Of a DNA stretch of 6,781 nucleotides, positions 1 to 5,512 are shown piece after piece. Numbering within the stretch: the first letter of the stretch is position 1; the number at the start of each line of letters is the position of its first letter. The DNA lies in assembly GCA_003644825.1 (NCBI GenBank), contig QNDJ01000089.1:1-6781 (forward strand), in the 5' to 3' direction. The notes under the pieces are model-generated. The model was not told the origin of the DNA. It did not search any database and saw nothing but the letters and a program-made list of their open reading frames with translations. Both the position numbers and the translations under genes were made by a program. Source of the stretch: Candidatus Zhuqueibacterota bacterium (GTDB lineage: Bacteria > SM23-31 > B21-G16).

Positions 1-1181
1 ACTCAAAACAGAACCCAATATATTTTCTTGATAATTATTTGTTTACAGGCACGGGTAATACAATATTGGTTTATGACTTAACAGATGAAAATAATCCTGA
101 AGTTAAAGCGAAGATAAATATCGGTAATAGTATAAATTTTTTATCAGTAAAAGATTCATTGATTTTTGCTTTATCGGACAGCAGTCTATTTTTAATAAAT
201 TATTCAAGTCTTGAAAACCCGTTTATTGTTTCGTCTGTTAATTTTGATACTGATTTATACAGTATTTTAATTAAGGATTCAAAGATATATGTGTGTGCTG
301 GTGAGAAAGGACTTATAATTCTTGACATTACTACTCCTGAGAATCCCTCTATAATTGGTAACATAAATACACCTGGAGAATGTAAGGGTATTGATATTTC
401 AGGGGATTATGCTTTTGTTGCTGATGGAGAAAAAGGTATCAGGGTAATAAATATATCCGATCCAGCTAATCTGAAAGAAGAAGGTTATTTTGAAAACCTT
501 ACCAACACAGTAAAGGTTATTATAGACGGGGCTTATTTATATGTTCTGGATACTTCCCTCGGGTTAAAAATACTGAATGTTTCGATACCTGCATTACCTT
601 TTGAGGCGAGCCTGTATAAACCTGATGTATCTATTATAGATTTTTCAATTTATGGAGCTATAGCTTATATTCTTGATGGAGAGTCTCTCCTTCATTTTAT
701 AAAAATTTTTGATCCTTACTACCCGGTTGAGGTAAATCAGTTCCTAATTACGGGTGAAGCTCAAAGTATGTTTGTTACTTCCACAACTGCATTTGTTATT
801 CTAAAAAACAGAGAATTAAAAATTATAGATATAACCGATTTATATAACCCTTTCATCAAAAATACCATAATAGTTTCAGCAAAAAAAAAGAAGAATCTAT
901 TTTCACGTAATTTATTTATTACGAATTTTCCCAATCCATTTAATAATGAAACATTAATACAATATGGAGTCCCGGAATTATCAAAAGTAACTTTAGTGAT
1001 TTATAATGTTCTTGGAATTGAAATCGTAAAACTTGTTGATGAGTTTCAGGTACCGGGTATATACAGTGTAAAATGGCAGACAGAAGACAAAAAGGGCAAT
1101 CCAGTACCTTCTGGAGTTTATATAATAGAACTTAAAGTAAAAAATAAAATTATTACAAAAAAAATTTTGATTCTGAAATAA
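1..1181 (+). CDS. Secreted LVIVD-type beta-propeller protein with C-terminal sorting domain (5' partial)
   Basis: The reading frame is open to the left edge (first whole codon at 3-5), so the start lies outside the window. The TTG at 39 is internal, because the 12 codons before it continue the repeat pattern. Counting from that TTG as residue 1, about seven repeats follow, each with a beta-rich segment, a G-[LI]-x-[IV]-[IL]-[DN]-[IV] strand and a DP/ENP-type turn. The turn residue recurs at P20, P61, P103, L145, P187, P229 and P271, a 42-residue period. This is the LVIVD repeat pattern, which is expected to fold as a beta-propeller. A lysine-rich linker (282-285) leads to a C-terminal domain of about 85 residues with FPNPFN at 297-302, a PSGVYIIEL strand near 357-365 and a basic end (KKILILK). 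That matches the type IX secretion/FlgD-Ig-like sorting domains of the FCB group. Such proteins are exported and usually surface-attached. No catalytic motif is visible, so the substrate or partner is unknown. Family call is firm; biological role is not. Confidence 0.85.
   Translation, partial: SKQNPIYFLDNYLFTGTGNTILVYDLTDENNPEVKAKINIGNSINFLSVKDSLIFALSDSSLFLINYSSLENPFIVSSVNFDTDLYSILIKDSKIYVCAGEKGLIILDITTPENPSIIGNINTPGECKGIDISGDYAFVADGEKGIRVINISDPANLKEEGYFENLTNTVKVIIDGAYLYVLDTSLGLKILNVSIPALPFEASLYKPDVSIIDFSIYGAIAYILDGESLLHFIKIFDPYYPVEVNQFLITGEAQSMFVTSTTAFVILKNRELKIIDITDLYNPFIKNTIIVSAKKKKNLFSRNLFITNFPNPFNNETLIQYGVPELSKVTLVIYNVLGIEIVKLVDEFQVPGIYSVKWQTEDKKGNPVPSGVYIIELKVKNKIITKKILILK
881..889 (+). 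repeat. A9 homopolymer at the propeller/sorting-domain junction
   Basis: Nine consecutive A residues lie in frame and encode the lysine linker just before the C-terminal sorting domain. One extra A would bring a TAA at 908-910 into frame, and one fewer A would bring in a TAA at 955-957. Either slip would therefore remove the sorting domain while keeping the propeller. In an AT-rich genome such a run can arise by chance, so a functional role is only a possibility. Confidence 0.6.
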
Positions 1182-1190
1182 ATAATAAAA

Positions 1191-1215
1191 TTAATTCCCT
1201 CCAGAATTAAACTTT
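1191..1215 (+). terminator. Possible weak terminator hairpin after the propeller gene
   Basis: TTAATTC at 1191-1197 and GAATTAA at 1204-1210 form a perfect 7-bp stem with a 6-base loop (CCTCCA), followed by ACTTTT. It begins 9 bases after the TAA of the propeller gene, which is a natural place for a terminator. The stem has only one G-C pair and the T-run is short, so it would be weak. It overlaps the -35 element of the proposed fliD promoter. Confidence 0.35.
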
Positions 1216-1234
1216 TAGAAATTTTTACCGATTA
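1208..1234 (+). promoter_or_regulatory. Sigma-28 (FliA)-like promoter for fliD
   Basis: TAAACTTT at 1208-1215, then exactly 11 bases, then ACCGATTA at 1227-1234. The enterobacterial flagellar sigma-28 consensus, as I know it, is TAAAGTTT, 11 bases, GCCGATAA. The match is 7 of 8 in the -35 element and 6 of 8 in the -10 element, with exact spacing and the CCGAT core intact. Transcription would start near 1241 and give a leader of about 110 bases. The position ahead of a late flagellar gene fits the usual FliA regulon. No FliA gene is visible in the window, and the consensus in this lineage is unknown. Confidence 0.55.
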
Positions 1235-1262
1235 TAAAAAAAAAGTATATATATAAGTTATT

Positions 1263-1339
1263 AAGGTTCGAGCCTGACCTTTTTTATAGAACTACTGATA
1301 TTGGATTGATTATTTATAAAGCGGCTCGAGATTTATCAG
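1263..1339 (+). promoter_or_regulatory. Structured fliD leader with competing inverted repeats
   Basis: Three pairings are visible in the proposed fliD leader. (1) AAGGT 1263-1267 pairs with ACCTT 1277-1281 around a 9-base loop, followed by four more T residues to 1285, resembling a small intrinsic terminator. (2) TCGAGCC 1268-1274, inside that loop, is perfectly complementary to GGCTCGA 1323-1329. (3) CTGATA 1295-1300 is complementary to TATCAG 1334-1339, which ends 2 bases before the ribosome binding site. Pairing 2 crosses both 1 and 3. Pairings 1 and 2 leave no linker base between stems, so they are more likely alternatives than a relaxed pseudoknot. No known riboswitch class is recognised. 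Confidence 0.35.
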
Positions 1340-1352
1340 AAAGGAAAGTAAT

Positions 1353-2852
1353 ATGGCAGAAATCGGTTCAATATCAACAACTCCAAGTATAAATACCCTC
1401 GTAAAAACTTTTCTTGATGTTGAAAGAAAACCAATAAAAAATTTAGAAACAAAAAAAACAGAACTAAATAAAAGAACATCTGTTTTTACCGATTTAAAAT
1501 CCAAACTAAAAACATTGAAAGATAGGCTGGATACTTTTACTGCTGTTGGAGAAGAGGCTAAATTAAGTGCTAAAATTGTAACCGTAAGTAATGAAAATAT
1601 TTTTACTGCAGAAGCTACGCCGGATGCTTCCATTGGTGTAAATACGATATTTGTATCCAGAGTCGCAAAGAATGATATTGTTGTATCCAGCAGGATTTCC
1701 AAAAATGGGTTTTCTCTTGTTAATTCTGCATACGGAAGAACAAGAAAAATCTCTATAACTGTTGGTTCAGGTAATGCTAACACCATCACCATTTCTTTTG
1801 GAACGGACATTTCCAGTAACCAGGATGTATTAGATAAAATCGCTGAGGAAATAAATGATGCTGACATAGGGGTAAGTGCAAAAGTTATAGCTGATACGAG
1901 GTCAACCATAAGATTAGCAATTGTTAGTGATGAGGTTGGTTCTGAAAACACAATACAGCTTGCTGATGTTAACAATAACAATGGGCTTTTTAAAAAATTG
2001 GGGCTCATAGAAAAAAACAATGAAAGAAGGAAAGCAACAAGAACTCAGGGCGGGTATATTTATGAAAACACTGAAAATCTTGATGCTTTATTTTCTTTAA
2101 ACGGAATCGAGATAACAAAAAGTACAAATGAAATAGATGATGTGTTAACAGGTGTAACGATAAAGCTCCTGAAAGCTCAAAAAAGTGGAGATGAACCTGA
2201 AACTTTAACCATCTCTCAAGATACTTCCACCATTAAAGAGCAACTTGAAAATTTCATTAAAGAATATAACGATGCTATTAAATATCTAAACGAGAAAACA
2301 AGCATTAATGCTATAACAAAAGAAAGAGGTACTCTTTCCGGGAATTTCACGTATCAGAACCTGAAAATCAGAATGAGAAGTATAATCGCTCAAAAAGTTT
2401 CCGGGATAGAAGAAGGAAAACCACAGACTATAAGAGATCTGGGGATAAAAATTAATAATGATGGAACCCTTGAACTGGAAGATGAAGACCAACTGGAAGA
2501 AGCACTTGCTCAGGGTCCTACAACTGTATCTGACATTTTTACATCAGATGATGGAATTGCAACAAATTTAAAGGATCTTTTAAGCAACTATACCAGTACA
2601 GGCGGAATTATCGATATAAGTAAAAAAGGCGTTTCAAATGAGGAAAAAAGTGTTTCCCGGACAATCTCCAGCTACGAAAGTAGATTAAAATTCAGAGAAT
2701 CTGCCCTGAGAAAACAATTTGCTGAACTTCAAAAAACCCTCTCAATACTTAATAGCCAGCAAGCTTTACTTGCAAGAAGCGGGTTTATCACCTATGGTTA
2801 CGGATACGGTTACGGCATTTACGGAACTTCTAGTTATGGAGGATACTATTAG
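1353..2852 (+). CDS. fliD: Flagellar filament cap protein FliD (hook-associated protein 2)
   Basis: FliD caps the tip of the growing flagellar filament and helps exported flagellin subunits fold into place; it is itself exported by the flagellar type III apparatus. The 499-residue product has a typical FliD length. Residues about 9-105 match the FliD N-terminal domain: an STTPSINTLVKTFLDVER start, a long helix to about 62, then an AEATPDASIGVNTIFVSRVA segment. Residues about 240-475 match the C-terminal domain: LNGIEITKSTNEIDDVLTGV (249-268), a GTLSGNF turn (326-332), DLGIKINNDGTLEL (362-375) and the late helical region 430-472 that forms the filament-like core. Residues 110-240 are the variable outer domain. 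There is no signal peptide, as expected. The ATG is supported by AAGGAAA at 1341-1347 and by the N-terminal match. The last 22 residues are an unusual Gly/Tyr tail. No fliS or flagellin gene is adjacent. It is probably expressed from the sigma-28-like promoter upstream. Confidence 0.95.
   Translation: MAEIGSISTTPSINTLVKTFLDVERKPIKNLETKKTELNKRTSVFTDLKSKLKTLKDRLDTFTAVGEEAKLSAKIVTVSNENIFTAEATPDASIGVNTIFVSRVAKNDIVVSSRISKNGFSLVNSAYGRTRKISITVGSGNANTITISFGTDISSNQDVLDKIAEEINDADIGVSAKVIADTRSTIRLAIVSDEVGSENTIQLADVNNNNGLFKKLGLIEKNNERRKATRTQGGYIYENTENLDALFSLNGIEITKSTNEIDDVLTGVTIKLLKAQKSGDEPETLTISQDTSTIKEQLENFIKEYNDAIKYLNEKTSINAITKERGTLSGNFTYQNLKIRMRSIIAQKVSGIEEGKPQTIRDLGIKINNDGTLELEDEDQLEEALAQGPTTVSDIFTSDDGIATNLKDLLSNYTSTGGIIDISKKGVSNEEKSVSRTISSYESRLKFRESALRKQFAELQKTLSILNSQQALLARSGFITYGYGYGYGIYGTSSYGGYY
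2793..2849 (+). repeat. Gly/Tyr-rich tail repeat at the 3' end of fliD
   Basis: The last 19 sense codons of fliD encode residues 481-499, almost only Tyr and Gly with a few Ser, Thr and Ile. At DNA level the first part is a tandem 6-base repeat: GGTTAC, GGATAC, GGTTAC at 2796-2813, then a variant GGCATTTAC. It follows directly on the predicted last core helix of FliD (LNSQQALLARSG, 467-478). Short repeats like this can expand or contract by replication slippage without a frameshift. Confidence 0.75.
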
Positions 2853-2956
2853 TATTTAGTCTTCGGTATTAGTTTATGTAACCTGGAAAATCAAGTCTCA
2901 AAAGTAATAAGCTGACTATTAAGTATTTATATTTTCAATGCATTAAATTTTCTAAC

Positions 2957-4972
2957 CTATTCTTTTGCCATTTCAGAAAACTTCAGCATCTGTTCTTCGA
3001 ATGAGGCAGGATATTTAATTTTAACATCTGTGATATTTCCTTTTTCATCCTTAACTGGTTCCAGATAAGGAAAAACATAACCATTAAAACTGGGATAGTT
3101 AATTGCCTTAACTCTTTTGATAACGTTATCTCTCCATTCTGTATTTATTTTAATTCCATAGGTATTTACCAGCTTTTTTCCTGCTTCATAATCGCCTTCT
3201 GCCTTAATTCGCATAATTTCTGCCAGCAGTTCTCCGACTCCTTTTCTCATCAACTGATAATCTTTAATTTTAAGATATACTTTTCCGTTTTTATTAACTT
3301 CTTCGATTGCCCCTGTTTTATTCATCAGATACGTTACAATGAGATGAGTAGCTCTCATATGGTCATCCTGAATTTTATCACCATCTGGAATTCTTCTGAG
3401 TATCAACAGGTCACTCATTGCATATCTTCCGTATGCTGCTTCTGCTGCTTTTTTATCGGGGAGAACACCAATTTCTATCAGTTTATCATCGAACATATTA
3501 AAAAGGGCAACAAGGTCAGCTCTGGCTTCTTCAAGGGCTGAATAATTTTCCCTCAAGTAAGTTGAAGGGTCTTCTTTTAGTTTTTTATTCATCTTTCCGG
3601 AACCGTGTCCAATAATTTCATGCATTGCAACAAGAGCTTTACCTGTTACTTCTGCATATTTCTTGAACATTTCTACATCTTCTGGAAGGGCAAACTCATC
3701 TGTAACTTTTGCAGCTGACGCCATTCTTGCAGCGTCCATTATATTAGAAAGAAGAACACTTTTACTGCCATAAGTTTCTCTTATATCCTGTTCATTGGGT
3801 AAATTAATTCCTATAGGAGAAGATGGACCAAGCCCCCCTGTTCCTACAAGAAGATTGATTGAATTGGCTACAGGTATATCAAATTTTTTCTTTTTATACT
3901 CATCTTTCCAGGGTGCTTTTTGCTCGAAGTACAACGCATTATTCGCAAGGTCTTTCATAAGTTTTGTTGTTTTTTTATCCACAAAACTGACCATCGCTTC
4001 ATACTCTCCTTTTTTACCCCGGGCATCTTTATAAACCTCGATAAAACCATTAATAAAATCAATATTGTAATTATCTTTGACCCAGGAAATATTGAAATCC
4101 CTGAAATCCTTTGGATCACCAGTTTTAAAATATTTTATCAACTTTCTAATAGTTTCTTTCTGGTTTCCTTCAGCATAAGGAATAGCTTTTTCCAGCCATT
4201 TTATTACATTGGAAAGCTCTTTTGCATACAACCCCGGTTTAATTCCATCTGTGCCAGCACGATAAACCTGTTCAATAATGCGTCTCCTTCTATCCTTAGT
4301 AACTTTTGAATTTAATGGGTGTTTTTCTCTTCCTCTCCTTGCCCATCTTTCAACCTCTTTAAGAGTAACCCCTTCATAAAAGTTATTTGCGCTTCCTGTT
4401 AAAATGTCTTTTCCGGGTCCGGGATTTTTATTTGTCATAAGAGGTTCAAATTCTGCATCAAAAATACATTTTTTGAGGCGACCAATTTTTTTCTCCACTG
4501 TTTCTCCTTCTTTAAGTCCTATATCGCCTCCATTTTTAACCGCTATGTTGCAGGCTTTGATTAGTTCTTCAGGAGAAAAATTAGGTATAATTTTTCTTTT
4601 TGTTCGATCTGAGTATTGAGAACCATTTACCCAGAAAAGCTTTGTATAATCTTTAATCTTTTTGAGGAGACCCGGCTCAATGCCTTCAGGGTTTCTCAGG
4701 ATTCCCTCCAGAATAGCCTTTATTTCAAGAGTATGTTTATGATGCTGGTCATAAGCAATATCTCTGCCTGCAACTGCTGCCCGATAAAGATAATAGCACA
4801 GTATCTTTTCATTCAAAGTGAGTTCATCAAATCCATCTGCATAAACCTGAACAATTGCTGTATTCCCTACCTGTTCAAGCAAATAAGCCCTTTCCGGTTC
4901 TTTTTTCTTGCCACAATAAAAAATGAAAGTGAGTAAAAGTAGAGTAGCAATTAGTTTTTTTAAAATTTCCAT
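2957..4972 (-). CDS. Family M49 zinc metallopeptidase (dipeptidyl-peptidase III-like), putative lipoprotein
   Basis: M49 enzymes remove dipeptides from the N-terminus of short peptides using one zinc ion. The 671-residue product carries the family signature HEIIGHGSGK at 451-460 (zinc ligands H451 and H456, catalytic E452) and the second motif EEARAD at 481-486, where E482 should be the third zinc ligand. Other regions resemble human DPP III as I recall it: GFIEVYKDARGKKGEYEAMV (309-328), GINLPN (388-393, with N390 and N393 at the substrate-binding asparagines) and DHMRA (537-541, H538). The length suits bacterial DPP III-like proteins. The N-terminus has KK, a hydrophobic stretch 7-19 and Cys20-Gly, a lipoprotein-type signal, although Tyr at -1 is unusual. 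It would act in the envelope, trimming imported or scavenged peptides; this is inference. The ATG is fixed by a perfect AAGGAGG. The gene lies 68 bases after the response regulator and converges with fliD. Catalytic residues are intact. Confidence 0.92.
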   Translation of the reverse strand: MEILKKLIATLLLLTFIFYCGKKKEPERAYLLEQVGNTAIVQVYADGFDELTLNEKILCYYLYRAAVAGRDIAYDQHHKHTLEIKAILEGILRNPEGIEPGLLKKIKDYTKLFWVNGSQYSDRTKRKIIPNFSPEELIKACNIAVKNGGDIGLKEGETVEKKIGRLKKCIFDAEFEPLMTNKNPGPGKDILTGSANNFYEGVTLKEVERWARRGREKHPLNSKVTKDRRRRIIEQVYRAGTDGIKPGLYAKELSNVIKWLEKAIPYAEGNQKETIRKLIKYFKTGDPKDFRDFNISWVKDNYNIDFINGFIEVYKDARGKKGEYEAMVSFVDKKTTKLMKDLANNALYFEQKAPWKDEYKKKKFDIPVANSINLLVGTGGLGPSSPIGINLPNEQDIRETYGSKSVLLSNIMDAARMASAAKVTDEFALPEDVEMFKKYAEVTGKALVAMHEIIGHGSGKMNKKLKEDPSTYLRENYSALEEARADLVALFNMFDDKLIEIGVLPDKKAAEAAYGRYAMSDLLILRRIPDGDKIQDDHMRATHLIVTYLMNKTGAIEEVNKNGKVYLKIKDYQLMRKGVGELLAEIMRIKAEGDYEAGKKLVNTYGIKINTEWRDNVIKRVKAINYPSFNGYVFPYLEPVKDEKGNITDVKIKYPASFEEQMLKFSEMAKE

Positions 4973-4978
4973 AAAAAG

Positions 4979-5000
4979 CCTCCTTTTTTATTAAATTATA
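4979..5000 (-). promoter_or_regulatory. Strong Shine-Dalgarno and possible -10 box of the M49 peptidase gene
   Basis: On the minus strand AAGGAGG (4985 down to 4979) sits 6 bases before the ATG at 4972, a full Shine-Dalgarno match that fixes the start codon. A perfect TATAAT lies at 5000 down to 4995. No good -35 hexamer is seen 16-18 bases further upstream, and in such AT-rich DNA a lone TATAAT is weak evidence. If real, the gene can be transcribed apart from the two-component genes. The ribosome binding site is certain; the promoter is doubtful. Confidence 0.5.
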
Positions 5001-5040
5001 AATTTTTTTTCAGAACAGATTTTTTGTAGAAAAACAAATA

Positions 5041-5436
5041 TTATTGGATATTTTTCTCTTTAAATATATTGTTTAGTTCTTCGTATAAACGATGGAAATT
5101 TACAGGCTTTGCCAGAAATTTTCTTACGCCGAGGGACATTAACTCCTTTATTCTGGATTCGTTTAAACTTCCTGATAGCATAATGACGGGTGCTTTTTTC
5201 ACAAAAAGCCTCATTACTCTTAATGTCTGATAGCCATTCATTTTTGGCATCTCATAATCGGATATTATAACATCTATACTATCTTTTTCATCTTTTGCAA
5301 TCTGGATTGCTTCTTTACCATTACTTGCCAGTAAACAATCAAATTCATTTTTTAGCTTCATATAAAGAAGCATCCTTATCGGCTTGGTATCGTCAATAAT
5401 TAATATTTTTTTCTTATCTTTTTCTTTATCTTCCAT
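5041..5436 (-). CDS. Single-domain response regulator (CheY/Spo0F-like receiver)
   Basis: A 131-residue stand-alone receiver domain with no output domain. The phosphorylation site is complete: acidic pair D15-D16, phospho-acceptor D60 (in DVIISDYEMPKMNG), S88 in the Thr/Ser switch position (VIMLSG) and K110 in AKP, with F107 in the aromatic switch position. It should take a phosphoryl group from a histidine kinase and act by protein-protein contact or as a phosphorelay intermediate in the cytoplasm. The first ten residues are a charged, lysine-rich lead-in. The gene starts 76 bases after the kinase stop codon on the same strand, so that kinase is its likely partner. A CheY role at the flagellar motor is possible because fliD is near, but nothing in the sequence decides this. 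The ATG is chosen by domain fit; no Shine-Dalgarno is visible, only AT-rich DNA. Confidence 0.92.
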   Translation of the reverse strand: MEDKEKDKKKILIIDDTKPIRMLLYMKLKNEFDCLLASNGKEAIQIAKDEKDSIDVIISDYEMPKMNGYQTLRVMRLFVKKAPVIMLSGSLNESRIKELMSLGVRKFLAKPVNFHRLYEELNNIFKEKNIQ

Positions 5437-5512
5437 ATTATATAATCTATGAAAATTTTTTATTTAAAACAAATATGAAATTAATTTATCCTGTGTAAAA
5501 TAAAAATGCAGT

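Noticed and set aside
39-41. TTG as start codon of the propeller gene
   Set aside because: The frame is open to position 3 and the residues before TTG continue the repeat pattern, so this is an internal leucine codon.
1191-1352. A known riboswitch class in the fliD leader
   Set aside because: No conserved core of a class I recognise, including cyclic-di-GMP types, could be matched. Only the inverted repeats themselves are supported.
1310-2020. 236-residue open frame on the minus strand opposite fliD
   Set aside because: It is fully antisense to a confidently identified gene, has no recognisable domain, and its hydrophobic composition is what the complement of AT-rich coding sequence gives.
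2853-2956. Bidirectional terminator between the convergent fliD and peptidase genes
   Set aside because: Only a 5-bp A/T-only stem (TAATA/TATTA) and short direct repeats were found, with no G-C stem followed by a T-run on either strand.
3344-4936. Several plus-strand open frames of 65-129 residues within the peptidase gene
   Set aside because: All lie antisense to the M49 coding region, overlap one another, and show no family features.
5437-5442. TATAAT directly before the response regulator ATG as a promoter for a leaderless transcript
   Set aside because: A -10 box must end several bases before the transcription start. This one touches the start codon, so it could not drive a transcript containing the ATG.
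5494-5499. TTTACA on the minus strand as a -35 box for the response regulator
   Set aside because: The hexamers 17-18 bases downstream (ATATTT, TATTTG) are poor -10 matches, so the promoter cannot be supported.
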